Shown: one piece after another, positions 32,231-40,426 of the stretch
Position numbering within the stretch: position 1 is the first letter of the stretch
Layout: each line of letters begins with the position of its first letter
Origin: Nitrososphaerota archaeon
GTDB taxonomy: Archaea; Thermoproteota; Nitrososphaeria; Nitrososphaerales; UBA183
Length of the DNA: 64,000 nucleotides
Assembly (NCBI GenBank): GCA_029784795.1
Contig: JAFMAW010000001.1
Coordinates: 1-64,000, forward strand
Reading direction: 5' to 3'
Notes under the pieces: generated by a model
Databases searched by the model: none
What the model saw: only the letters and a program-made list of their open reading frames with translations
What the model was told of the DNA's origin: nothing
Position numbers and translations under genes: made by a program

Positions 32231-33859
32231 CTATCGGCGCCTTTCGGGCGCCCTGGACCTTCGGGCCCGCTTGACGCAGGCCTCAACGAAGGCGACGTAG
32301 ATAGGCTCAGGCCTTTCGGGCCTGCTGACGTACTCCGGGTGGTATTGCGTCCCCATGTAGAATGGGTGCCCTTCGAGCTCCATCACCTCTGCCCTCCTTC
32401 TGCCGTCGCTGAACGCGGTGAACCTCATCCCCTTCTCTTCGAACCGCTTGAGGTACGTCTGGTTAAGCTCGTACCTGTGCCTGTGCCTCTCCCTGATCTT
32501 CTCCTCCCCATAAATGTCAAACGCCCTGCTGGGCCTTTCGATGAAGACATCATGGCCCCCGAGCCTCATGGTCCCGCCAAGGTCGGCTACGTCTCGCTGC
32601 TCCGGGAGAAGGTCGATCACCGGGTGCGGCGTCTTCGGGTCGACCTCTGTGCTGTTGGCCCCCTTCAGCCCCAGGACGTTCCGGGCGAAGGAAACGCTCG
32701 CCAGCTGGAAGCCGTAGCACAGTCCTAGGAACGGTACCTTGTCCACCCTCGCCACGTTGGCCGCGGCGATCTTCCCCTCTATCCCCCTCCCTCCGAACCC
32801 CTGAGGGAGGACGACCCCGTCGTAGGCGTCTATCTGGCGGAGCTGCGACTCGTCCTTCTCGATCGTCTCGGAGTCTATCCAGGATATGCTGACGTCTGCC
32901 CCCTTGACCGCGCCAGCATGGGCGAGCGCCTGATTCACGCTGACATAGCTGTCAGCCAGGTTGGCGTACTTCCCCACCATGGCGATCCTGACCGTCGACC
33001 CGTGGCCGACGAACCTGTCGGCGACCGTGTTCCAGGCGCGCATCGAGCCCCTTGCCTTCAGCCCGAGCTGCCTCCTGATCGGTGCCAGGACGCCTTCGCC
33101 TTCCAGGAGCCTGGGGACCAGATAGATCGACTCGACGTCTGGGTCTGAGACCACGCTCTCTATCGGAACGCTGGTGAACAGCGCTATCTTCTCCTTGGCG
33201 TCTGGGGGGAGCGGACGGGACCCGCGTATCACCATGACGTCGGGCTGGACCCCTATCCTCCTCATCTCCTGGACGCTATGCTGCGTGGGCTTCGTCTTCA
33301 TCTCCCCCACCACAGACAGCTCCGGCGCGAGGCTGACGTGGAGGAAGAGGGTCTTCGAGGGGCCGTCTTCCATCCTCATCTGCCTGAACGCCTCAAGGAA
33401 GGGGAGGCTCTCTATGTCCCCGACCGTCCCCCCGCACTCCACCACCAGGACGTCGACCTTCTCCTTCTCCGCCAGGTCCCTTATCCTCCTCTTGATCTCA
33501 TCCGTGACGTGCGGGATGATCTGCACGGACTTGCCCAGGAACAGCCCCCTCCGCTCGTCGTCGATTACTTTCTTGTAGATCTGGCCCGTAGTTATGTTGT
33601 TGGCCCTCGACATGTCTCTGTTCAGGAACCGTTCGTAGTTTCCTATGTCCATGTCGGTCTCTCCGCCGTCGTCGGTGACGAAGACTTCGCCGTGGGTATA
33701 GGGGTTCATGGTGCCGGCGTCGAAGTTGAGGTAGGGGTCGATTTTCAGGCAGGTGGCCCTGACCCCGGACAACTGGAGCAGCTTGGCGACAGAAGACGTG
33801 ATGATGCCTTTGCCTAGCCCCGACATGACCCCGCCGGTGACAAACAGGTACTTGGGCAA
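32231..33859 (-). CDS. pyrG: CTP synthase
   Basis: A 542-residue CTP synthase making CTP from UTP, ATP and glutamine. The synthetase domain opens with KYLFVTGGVMSGLGKG and carries KIDPYLNFDAGTMNPYTHGE and VECGGTVGDIES; the class I glutamine amidotransferase domain has the nucleophile in FLGLCYGFQLA and the His/Glu pair in QYHPEYVSRP. Full length and intact. TTG start with TTAATTAA (33880-33887) 24 nt upstream. Its stop directly abuts the convergent ThiR-like gene. Confidence 0.96.
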   Translation of the reverse strand: MPKYLFVTGGVMSGLGKGIITSSVAKLLQLSGVRATCLKIDPYLNFDAGTMNPYTHGEVFVTDDGGETDMDIGNYERFLNRDMSRANNITTGQIYKKVIDDERRGLFLGKSVQIIPHVTDEIKRRIRDLAEKEKVDVLVVECGGTVGDIESLPFLEAFRQMRMEDGPSKTLFLHVSLAPELSVVGEMKTKPTQHSVQEMRRIGVQPDVMVIRGSRPLPPDAKEKIALFTSVPIESVVSDPDVESIYLVPRLLEGEGVLAPIRRQLGLKARGSMRAWNTVADRFVGHGSTVRIAMVGKYANLADSYVSVNQALAHAGAVKGADVSISWIDSETIEKDESQLRQIDAYDGVVLPQGFGGRGIEGKIAAANVARVDKVPFLGLCYGFQLASVSFARNVLGLKGANSTEVDPKTPHPVIDLLPEQRDVADLGGTMRLGGHDVFIERPSRAFDIYGEEKIRERHRHRYELNQTYLKRFEEKGMRFTAFSDGRRRAEVMELEGHPFYMGTQYHPEYVSRPERPEPIYVAFVEACVKRARRSRAPERRR

Positions 33860-33907
33860 GTTACAACTTTACAGTTCACGTTAATTAAGGGTTGCGAGGC
33901 TCTTGAC

Positions 33908-34897
33908 CTAGGTCACCTGCCGGGTGATCACAGCCAGGTCCGAGACGTCCACCAGCAGCTTGCTCACCCGCTCCAGCGAAGCCAAGATTTCGGCCGTGCT
34001 GGCGCTATCCCCGGCGGCTGCCTTCGCTATCGAGGCGAGGCTGGACGTGACGTCCTTCGCCATAGCATCCATCCGGCTGTTGACTGTCCTAGGCCTCCCG
34101 GCCCGTCTCGACAGGAACCCCTGGGTGGCCAGGTCGTTCATCACCTTCAGCTTGGCGACGCACCTCGAGTACTCTCTGGCGAGATGCTTCGGGACTCGGC
34201 TTTCATGGAACTTCGCCGAGAGCTCGCTGACCGCGTCCCCTGCGCTCTCGAGAAAGGTCGCCAGGACCCTGTAGTCGAGGAGGTCGACCGGGGAGAGGCC
34301 GTATCGCTCTGCGACCTCTGCCCTGACGATGGCCGCCCTCGTTGCTCTGACGAGGAGGAAGTAGAGCCTGTCCACCTCGTCGTCCCGCTCGCTCACGAGG
34401 GTGAGCAGCTTGGAGTCGCCCTTTGAGAGGGCGTCTGCGGTGTCCTTGAGCATCCCGTCTAGGAGCCCAGACATCCTCCTGACGATGTTCTCAGGGGTGA
34501 TGGCGGTCGGCTCGAGGAGGAACTGCAGGGTGATCCGCCTGGAGTCCTCGTCGAGCACCTCCAGGCCGACGAGCCTCCGCATGGTGTCCCTGATGACCTG
34601 CCTCTCCTCCCTGGTGATCGTCTTCGTGCCTACGACCTTAATCAGGTCGTAGCCCAGGAGGTACGCCCCGGTGACGTCGTTGACCACCTGGGCGAAGTCC
34701 TTCCCCGTGTGCTCGATGACCAACTGCCTCTGCTCCTCTTCAGCACCCTCGTAGGGCCTTACGATCAGCTTGCGCGGAGAGAGCTCCTCCACCGAAAGGT
34801 CCGCCCCCTTTCTGATCCCGTTCTTCCTGATCCAGTCTTTGGGGAGCGAAACCAGGATCGTCCCCCTCCCCATCTCTATCGCCTTCCTCGCAGGCAC
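33908..34897 (-). CDS. AbrB/PhoU-domain protein
   Basis: A 329-residue protein with an N-terminal SpoVT/AbrB DNA-binding hairpin (RGTILVSLPKDWIRKNGIRKG) and two PhoU-like helical repeats (about 100-320; ERDDEVDRLYFLLVRATRAA is typical, with metal-binding acidic residues). Archaeal proteins of this build are thought to regulate phosphate uptake. No pst genes are nearby. GTG start, 27 nt from TATAGA (34922-34927). Confidence 0.9.
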   Translation of the reverse strand: MPARKAIEMGRGTILVSLPKDWIRKNGIRKGADLSVEELSPRKLIVRPYEGAEEEQRQLVIEHTGKDFAQVVNDVTGAYLLGYDLIKVVGTKTITREERQVIRDTMRRLVGLEVLDEDSRRITLQFLLEPTAITPENIVRRMSGLLDGMLKDTADALSKGDSKLLTLVSERDDEVDRLYFLLVRATRAAIVRAEVAERYGLSPVDLLDYRVLATFLESAGDAVSELSAKFHESRVPKHLAREYSRCVAKLKVMNDLATQGFLSRRAGRPRTVNSRMDAMAKDVTSSLASIAKAAAGDSASTAEILASLERVSKLLVDVSDLAVITRQVT

Positions 34898-34949
34898 GTC
34901 TCTATGGCTGGTACCCGCTCTCTATACGTCATTCGGAGAGCCCGCGGCT

Positions 34950-35261
34950 CTACTGCGCCGGGGCGGGGGCGGCCTTGTTCACCTGCTTGTTGACCGCTTC
35001 AGCCAGATAGTGGCCGCGCAGGGTGACCCTGGCCTCGGTGACCCCAGGTACTGACATCAATCCTGCCTTGATGTCGCTGGCAATCTTCAGCGCGAACATG
35101 GGGGGGCAGAAAGGCGCCGTCAGGTGGAATTCGAGGTCCACGGAACCGCCGCTGACCGCCAGCTTGTCAATGAGCTTGAGGTCGGTGATGGGCCTCCCGA
35201 GCTCGGGGTCCATGATCTTGGCCATGGCCGCGTCGATGGCCGATTGATCTACCTGGGACAA
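34950..35261 (-). CDS. MIP18/DUF59 family iron-sulfur assembly protein
   Basis: A 103-residue DUF59 protein: IMDPELGRPITDLKLIDKL and the family motif TAPFCPPMFALKI (Cys in CPP), ending in an Ala/Pro-rich tail. Family members (SufT, PaaD, MIP18) help insert Fe-S clusters into target proteins. TTG start, 26 nt from the AT-rich element at 35281-35292 shared with the divergent marC-like gene. Confidence 0.85.
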   Translation of the reverse strand: MSQVDQSAIDAAMAKIMDPELGRPITDLKLIDKLAVSGGSVDLEFHLTAPFCPPMFALKIASDIKAGLMSVPGVTEARVTLRGHYLAEAVNKQVNKAAPAPAQ

Positions 35262-35280
35262 CGGCTCATTGTGCTCAACT

Positions 35281-35292
35281 GATTATTTATCC
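35281..35292. promoter_or_regulatory. Shared AT-rich divergent promoter element
   Basis: GATTATTTATCC lies about 26 nt from the MIP18 start (minus) and about 31 nt from the MarC start (plus), and no other AT-rich element is present in the 56-nt gap, so both promoters seem to use it. Confidence 0.4.
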
Positions 35293-35317
35293 GTTTGGCG
35301 GCGAAGGCCATGTAGCG

Positions 35318-35935
35318 ATGCCGGCTTTCGCTTCCTTCTTCGCCTTCGACGTCGGGCTCTTCGTGGAGGCCTTCGTGCTTCTGTTCGCTGTAATCGACGC
35401 CGTGGGGACGGTCCCCATATTCATCGGGCTCACCGAGGGGTCCGGGGGATCCAGAAAGAAGATAGTGAAGCAGGCGGTCGTCATCTCGACTGTCATACTC
35501 GTACTCTTCGCGCTCTTCGGATGGCTGATCTTCGAAATCTTCGGCATCAACATCAACGACTTCCGGGTCGCAGGGGGGATCATACTGTTCATCGTCGCCG
35601 TCGACCACCTCAGGGGGGAGCAGGACCGGCAGAGAGGGCTGGCCCCATCTGACATCGCCGCCTTCCCGCTCGCCACCCCCCTCCTGGCCGGACCTGGTGC
35701 GATCTCCACGGTGATCATCATATCTGCCCCTCCCTACAGCCCGCTCCTGGCCCTGCTCGTGGTGGGGTGCAACGCAGCCGTGGCCTACTTCGTCCTCTCC
35801 AGCTCCGACTGGGTGAGCAGGTTCATGGGACAGAACGGGACCGTCGCCCTCTCCAGAATAACCGCCCTGCTGATCGCGGCCCTGGCAGTCGCATTCGTAG
35901 CCGAAGGGCTGAAGGGACTGTTCCCCGTGCTATAG
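35318..35935 (+). CDS. MarC-family integral membrane protein
   Basis: A 205-residue MarC-family protein with six helices: LFVEAFVLLFAVIDAVGTVPIFIGLT is the family signature (helix 1-2, DxxGxxP), then AVVISTVILVLFALFG, FRVAGGIILFIVAVDHL, PLATPLLAGPGAISTVIII (second PGxI signature), LLALLVVGCNAAVAYFVL and a C-terminal helix. The function of the family is not settled; transport of a small solute is assumed. Followed 9 nt later by acylphosphatase. Confidence 0.9.
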   Translation: MPAFASFFAFDVGLFVEAFVLLFAVIDAVGTVPIFIGLTEGSGGSRKKIVKQAVVISTVILVLFALFGWLIFEIFGININDFRVAGGIILFIVAVDHLRGEQDRQRGLAPSDIAAFPLATPLLAGPGAISTVIIISAPPYSPLLALLVVGCNAAVAYFVLSSSDWVSRFMGQNGTVALSRITALLIAALAVAFVAEGLKGLFPVL

Positions 35936-35943
35936 TGGCGGCC

Positions 35944-36216
35944 ATGACCAGAGCGGTCCGCGTCAGGATAGTGGGACTCGTCCACGGCGTCTCCTTCCGG
36001 GCGAGCATGGTCAGGCTGGCGGCGGATGCAGGCGTCCACGGCTGGGTCCGCAACCTCCCGGACGGTTCCGTGGAAGCTTTCTTGGAGGGGGATGATATGA
36101 TGGTTCAGAGGGTCATAGACTGGGCCAAGCTAGGCCCGCCCCGGGCCAGGGTTGACCGGGTCGACGTAAAGGCGGCCTCTCCGAGAAACCACCGCGACTT
36201 CCGCATCCACGGCTGA
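35944..36216 (+). CDS. acyP: Acylphosphatase
   Basis: A 90-residue acylphosphatase hydrolysing acyl phosphates. VRIVGLVHGVSFRASM contains the phosphate-binding loop with catalytic Arg, and GWVRNLPDGSVEAFLEG contains the catalytic Asn (GWVRN). Complete and of standard length. ATG at 35944, just behind marC, likely co-transcribed. Confidence 0.93.
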   Translation: MTRAVRVRIVGLVHGVSFRASMVRLAADAGVHGWVRNLPDGSVEAFLEGDDMMVQRVIDWAKLGPPRARVDRVDVKAASPRNHRDFRIHG

Positions 36217-36223
36217 CGGGGCC

Positions 36224-37429
36224 TCACCCTCTCTGATGGGATGCCCACTTCTCGTCGAGGTGCGGATCGGAGAGCGCCGAGGTCACGTAGCTCCCGAACT
36301 GTGCGGCTGTCGCTCCGTCGGACCTCCCTGTGATCTTCACCTTCTGTTCGTATAACGAGCAGAGGTCGAGGGCCATCGCGAGCCTTCTGCTCTTCTCCAG
36401 CATCCCGATGTGTTCGAGGAGCATGACCGCCGCCCTCATGAGGCTGAGCGGGTCCGCGTAGCTCTCTCTCCCCTCGGTGACCATCCTCGGCGCCGACCCA
36501 TGGATCGCCTCAAACATGCCGAACCTCGCCCCGATGTTGGCACTCCCCGCGGTTCCGACCCCGCCCTGCAGCTCTGCGGCCTCGTCGGTCACGATGTCCC
36601 CGTAGAGGTTCGGGAGGACGACCACCTCGAAGTCGCGCCTCCTCTTCTCGTCTATGAGCTTCGCGGTGAACACATCGATGTACCAGCTGTCCCACTTGAT
36701 CTCCGGGAAGCCCCCTGCCACGCGCTTCGCCGCGTCCAGAAACAGCCCGTCGGTGGCCTTGATCACGTTGGCCTTCGTCACGACCGTCACCCGCTTCCTC
36801 CCCGTTCTCCTAGCGTGCTCGAAGGCGAGCCGGATTATCCTCTCCGCCCCCGGCCGGGTGATTACCTTGAAGTCTACGGCCAGGTCAGGGGTGGCCATGA
36901 ACCCCTTGCTGCCGAGGACATACTCCCCCTCGGTGTTCTCTCTGAAGAATACCCAGTCGATCCCCTCGGACGGCATCTTCACGGGCCGCACGTTGGCGAA
37001 AAGGTCGAACGCCGTCCTGATCGCGATGTTCGCGCTCTCGATGTTCGGCATCCCGCTCCCTGCTTCTGGGGTGGTCGTCGGCCCCTTCAGGAGGACGTGA
37101 CACTTCCGGATCTCCGCAAGGACCTCCTCGGGGAGCGACTTCAGTTGCTTGACCCGGTTCTCGATGGTGAGCCCGCCTATCTCCCTGATCTCCACCCTGC
37201 CGGCCTTGAGCTCGTCTTGGAGGAGTGTCTCCATCACCTTCGTCGCCTCCTTCGCTATGACGGGGCCGATGCCGTCTCCTCCGATGACCCCGATCACTAT
37301 TCTGTCTAGCTTCGAGTAGTCCAGCCACTCGACGGGCCTGCTGATCCTCTTGGCTCTCTCGATCTGCTCCTGCAGCAGCCCCCGGAAGCGCTCGGCCGCC
37401 TCCGCGAGGGAGACGTCTTCGCCAGCCAT
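36224..37429 (-). CDS. icd: Isocitrate dehydrogenase (isocitrate/isopropylmalate family)
   Basis: A 401-residue beta-decarboxylating dehydrogenase: VIGGDGIGPVIAKEATKVM, GPTTTPEAGSGMPNIESANI with Ser/Asn/Arg of the isocitrate site, FRENTEGEYV, NLYGDIVTDEAAELQGGVG (metal Asp) and EAIHGSAPRM. The SxNxxxRxxxDxxxxxRP pattern supports isocitrate as substrate, hence the oxidative TCA step; isopropylmalate cannot be fully excluded. A roughly 40-residue N-terminal extension precedes the fold. CTTTAATGG (37453-37461) is 28 nt upstream. Confidence 0.85.
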   Translation of the reverse strand: MAGEDVSLAEAAERFRGLLQEQIERAKRISRPVEWLDYSKLDRIVIGVIGGDGIGPVIAKEATKVMETLLQDELKAGRVEIREIGGLTIENRVKQLKSLPEEVLAEIRKCHVLLKGPTTTPEAGSGMPNIESANIAIRTAFDLFANVRPVKMPSEGIDWVFFRENTEGEYVLGSKGFMATPDLAVDFKVITRPGAERIIRLAFEHARRTGRKRVTVVTKANVIKATDGLFLDAAKRVAGGFPEIKWDSWYIDVFTAKLIDEKRRRDFEVVVLPNLYGDIVTDEAAELQGGVGTAGSANIGARFGMFEAIHGSAPRMVTEGRESYADPLSLMRAAVMLLEHIGMLEKSRRLAMALDLCSLYEQKVKITGRSDGATAAQFGSYVTSALSDPHLDEKWASHQRG

Positions 37430-37486
37430 GAGTCTCCGCCTTCCTGTCAGACCATTAAAGGGTGCTCCCGAAGAAGCCGCCGAACC

Positions 37487-38317
37487 TCAGGCTGGCGGGC
37501 TCTGGCTGCGTCTCCGCGAGACCGCGCGGAGGACCGGGAGAGATATGGCCGACCCCACAGCGGTGAAGAACGTGCGTTCTAGAGGATAAAGGGGGAAGAA
37601 GAGCTCGACCGTCCCCCGCCAGGCCTGCAGTGACAGCGTCCCGAACACTCTCACCGAAAGCTCCTGGCCGACCAGGGTCCCGGTGAGCTGTCCGCAGAGA
37701 AGGGCTGCGAATGTGATGCTCACCACGAACGCCGGGTTGAGCTTTGACATCCTCCCGGAGCCCTCCAGCCACAGAGCCCCCGCCAGGGGGAACAGGGAAG
37801 CCACGTGCAGCCACGTGAAGGGGACCGGCCCGATGAAGAGCACAGATATCGGGTCGGCCCAATACAGCGCGATGACTATGAGAGGAACCGCAAGGGCCGC
37901 CTTCCTCTTCCCACTGTATGCTAGGCCGGCCACCGCCACCGTGGCAAGGTCGGCCGCAAGAATCGAGATGCCGATGCCGTTGAACGCTACGCTGCCGGCA
38001 TAGATGTCCATGATGTCCCCCACCAGGGCCGCGAACCCCCCCACATAGGGGCCGAACATCATCCCCGCCAGGGTGGTGACGAAGTTGCTAGCGGTGAGGA
38101 AGTTGCCCGCGCCTAGGACAAGCCTCGATATCGGGATGGTCCCCAGCACCGCATACACGGCGGCGAAGGCCGAGGCCGAAGCCACGATTGATGTCCTCCG
38201 TTTCAGCCTCAGCAACGGGGGCACCCCAACCACTGCCGACTTGACACTTTCATCGCTCCGGGCCCCTGTTCCGAGGCCGTCGACTAACGTTTTTAGCGCG
38301 ACGTGTCCGGACTGCAT
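37487..38317 (-). CDS. Membrane protein, ECF S-component-like
   Basis: A hydrophobic protein of up to 276 residues with six or more helices; the segment SIVASASAFAAVYAVLGTIP through FLTASNFVTTLAGMMFGPYVGGFAALVGDIMD (in parts) looks like an ECF-transporter substrate-binding subunit, which has Ala/Gly-rich helices and a GPxxGxxxxxxGD-like turn. Substrate unknown; no ECF ATPase nearby. Start uncertain: ATG 38317 or an internal GTG near 38233, since the only AT-rich element (38288-38296) lies inside the longer ORF. Confidence 0.55.
   Translation of the reverse strand: MQSGHVALKTLVDGLGTGARSDESVKSAVVGVPPLLRLKRRTSIVASASAFAAVYAVLGTIPISRLVLGAGNFLTASNFVTTLAGMMFGPYVGGFAALVGDIMDIYAGSVAFNGIGISILAADLATVAVAGLAYSGKRKAALAVPLIVIALYWADPISVLFIGPVPFTWLHVASLFPLAGALWLEGSGRMSKLNPAFVVSITFAALLCGQLTGTLVGQELSVRVFGTLSLQAWRGTVELFFPLYPLERTFFTAVGSAISLPVLRAVSRRRSQSPPA
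38288..38296 (+). promoter_or_regulatory. TATA-like element
   Basis: CGTTTTTAG lies about 28 nt before ATG 38321 on the plus strand. Read on the minus strand it is inside the 5' end of the membrane-protein ORF, which suggests that ORF starts further in. Confidence 0.4.
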
Positions 38318-38320
38318 TCA

Positions 38321-38845
38321 ATGTCCTCCGACGCCGAAGTGAAGAGGGCCGCGGAGTTGAAGCTCTGGCTCGAGGGGAGGATAGCACAGCTGCAGGAAGA
38401 GATAGAGAGGCTCAGCGAGACTCTGGGCTACGTCGACGCCACGCTCAGGGTGTCTACGTTCAAGCCCGCCATAGAGATGCTCGCGGAATCCAAAGACGTC
38501 CCAGAGACGCGCGAGCTGAAGAGAGACAAGGGCGGCCAGGTCATAGCTGTCGCCACGATAACCTCGGACGCCGTCGCCGTGGAGCCTTCAGGGGTCGCTT
38601 TGAAGGCGACCACCCCGCCGTTCAGGTCCTTCCTGATCGGCAAGATACTCGAGGGGATGAAATCCAAGGACGAGGAGCTCATGAAGGCGGGCAAGCTCGC
38701 GAAGGGGTCTGGCTTGAGGTTCGACGTGGAAGAGGCCAACGGGTCCATAGGGAAGCTGATAATCGAGAACTACGGGGAGAAGGCGAGGCTCAACGAGATC
38801 CTCAACACGGTCGCCTGGACCTTCTCGCGGATGCTGGAGAAGTAG
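38321..38845 (+). CDS. Coiled-coil protein, function unknown
   Basis: A 174-residue soluble protein. Residues 8-45 form a strong coiled coil (AELKLWLEGRIAQLQEEIER, LSETLGYVDATL). The rest is alpha-beta, with VIAVATITSDAVAVEPSGVAL, RSFLIGKILEGMKSKDEEL and a C-terminal IIENYGEKARLNEILNTVAW. Not recognised; the shape resembles conserved archaeal hypothetical proteins. The ATG fits a leaderless start. It converges on the PfkB-type kinase gene with a 3-nt gap. Confidence 0.7.
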   Translation: MSSDAEVKRAAELKLWLEGRIAQLQEEIERLSETLGYVDATLRVSTFKPAIEMLAESKDVPETRELKRDKGGQVIAVATITSDAVAVEPSGVALKATTPPFRSFLIGKILEGMKSKDEELMKAGKLAKGSGLRFDVEEANGSIGKLIIENYGEKARLNEILNTVAWTFSRMLEK

Positions 38846-38848
38846 GAG

Positions 38849-39805
38849 CTAGCGCCCCTTCAGCTCCGACAAGGTAGGCGGAACAGGATCTTTGCCTTCC
38901 AGGTAGAGCTTGGCGGCCCTGTTGGCGAAACCTAGGCGCCCCTGCTCGTCCATCTCCTTCAACCTACCATAGATGGAAGCCGCGTCCCAGACGTCCCCGG
39001 CTCCCGTGAGGCGGCGCGTCCGGATCGACCTTGTGGGGCTGGCTGTCACCCTCGTCCCTTCGCTGGTGTATGCCCCATCGACGCAGTGCATGTCGAATAC
39101 GACCCCGAGCGCCCTCGCAAGGTAAAGGCACCTGGACGCCCTGTCCGCGGACTCGATCCCCATGGCGGTGGCCGCCGAGAGGCTCTCGAACTCGTTCATG
39201 CTGACCCAGTCGACGAGCCCCCCCTTCGAGATGAGCCTGGCAAGCGCCATGAACCTGTCCAGCCTGTCCCGAAAGTCCGCCGGGTCTATGTAGATGGTCT
39301 TCTCGGCGCCAAGGCGCCGCCTCAGCGCCTGCAGCAGCTCGGTCCCCCGCCTGTTCGCCGCCCAGTTGACCGAGCAGACCACTTTCGAGCCTTCGAGCCC
39401 CGTCCAGTCGTCCTCGTCGAGGGCCGAAGGTCCGAAGTCAGAGGCGCCCCTCCCGTCGGACAGCATCACGTTGGTGCTCTCCTCGAATGCGACCGTCAGC
39501 CCCGCCGGCAGAGGCTTCACCTTCAGGTCTGCCTTCAGCCCTCTGAAGGCGCTCTTCAGGAGGTGCTCGTGTGCGGGTTCGCAGTGGGTAATCAGCAGGG
39601 TCCTCAGGCCCAGGCGGGCCAGGGCGTGGGCGAGGTTCACGGCGTTCCCGCCCCTGATCTCCTCCTGTGGCACCCCATGGATGCCGCCTCCTCCGGACGC
39701 AGCTTTCTCCGCGACCTCTGCCATGGTCTTCTCGAGCCCCCTCACATGGACCAGCCTGTCCACGAAGTAGTCGTGCATCACGGCCACGTCGTACTTGCGG
39801 GGCAT
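38849..39805 (-). CDS. PfkB-family carbohydrate kinase
   Basis: A 318-residue PfkB-fold kinase: GGNAVNLAHALARLGLRTLL (signature 1), GLTVAFEEST, YIDPADFRDR and the catalytic RRLTGAGDVWDAA (signature 2 GAGD). The phosphate acceptor cannot be assigned; it is more distant from ribokinase than the gene at 27963. It starts one base after the ACT regulator gene ends on the same strand, so the two form an operon. Confidence 0.82.
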   Translation of the reverse strand: MPRKYDVAVMHDYFVDRLVHVRGLEKTMAEVAEKAASGGGGIHGVPQEEIRGGNAVNLAHALARLGLRTLLITHCEPAHEHLLKSAFRGLKADLKVKPLPAGLTVAFEESTNVMLSDGRGASDFGPSALDEDDWTGLEGSKVVCSVNWAANRRGTELLQALRRRLGAEKTIYIDPADFRDRLDRFMALARLISKGGLVDWVSMNEFESLSAATAMGIESADRASRCLYLARALGVVFDMHCVDGAYTSEGTRVTASPTRSIRTRRLTGAGDVWDAASIYGRLKEMDEQGRLGFANRAAKLYLEGKDPVPPTLSELKGR

Positions 39806-39806
39806 C

Positions 39807-40313
39807 CTACTTCAGGATCTTTATGCTCCGGACGTCCTTCAGGCCATGGAGCTCCTCGACGACATGCCCGGTGAGCTGCCCCTCCACCACTAACGTCATC
39901 TTCGCGTCGTGCACCATCTCCGGGTCTTCCGCGACCGCCTGCCTCACCACCATGCCATGACGCGAGAGTATCTCCGCGACCTCTGCCATGATCCCCGGGG
40001 ACTTGGGGTCTGCCTGAATGATCAGAGCAGTGTAGCCCAGCATGTTCACGACGTCGACTAAACTGGTCCCGAGGGGGGCCGTCCTTGAGAAGAGAGAGTA
40101 GAGGTAGCGGTTCTGCCGTATCTGCTGCACCGTCTGCTTCACCACCCTTCTGTCCACTTTCACCGCCCTGGCTACAGCAGTGAAACCCACCTCCACGTCC
40201 CCCACGTAGATCTTCTCGTCTTCGGAGACCCGCATCCCGCACTCGATCATCTTCCTCACAATATCTGGCCTGACCACCTGCCTCTCGAACTGCTTCCTGA
40301 TGCTAGGCCACAC
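39807..40313 (-). CDS. ACT-domain regulator of amino-acid metabolism
   Basis: A 168-residue archaeal regulator: an N-terminal helix-turn-helix-like half (WPSIRKQFERQVVRPDIVRK, VGFTAVARAVKVDRRVVKQT) and a C-terminal ACT domain (about 85-168: ALIIQADPKSPGIMAEVAEI, then a second strand MTLVVEGQL). ACT domains bind amino acids. GTG 40313 is used; CAATAGCG (40336-40344) is about 27 nt upstream, and a longer ORF to 40583 overlaps trpB without conserved features. Divergent from the tryptophan synthase beta-type gene, which may be its target. Confidence 0.83.
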   Translation of the reverse strand: MWPSIRKQFERQVVRPDIVRKMIECGMRVSEDEKIYVGDVEVGFTAVARAVKVDRRVVKQTVQQIRQNRYLYSLFSRTAPLGTSLVDVVNMLGYTALIIQADPKSPGIMAEVAEILSRHGMVVRQAVAEDPEMVHDAKMTLVVEGQLTGHVVEELHGLKDVRSIKILK

Positions 40314-40316
40314 GAA

Positions 40317-40405
40317 CCGTGTCCGGAATCGTGCGCTATTGAGGGTTTCCGCACCGTCTGAACCGGAGACACAATGCACAGTTTCGTGCACGATTCGATT
40401 TAACC
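40317..40405. promoter_or_regulatory. Divergent control region between ACT regulator and trpB2
   Basis: GAATCGTGC occurs at 40326-40334 on the plus strand and inverted at 40388-40396; the second copy is within the perfect 10-bp palindrome TCGTGCACGA (40384-40393). CGATTTAACC (40396-40405) is the TATA-like box of trpB2, 27 nt from its ATG, so the second site touches that promoter. Likely bound by the ACT regulator (inference). Confidence 0.5.
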
Positions 40406-40426
40406 TGCTGGGGTGGGGCCGGGGCC

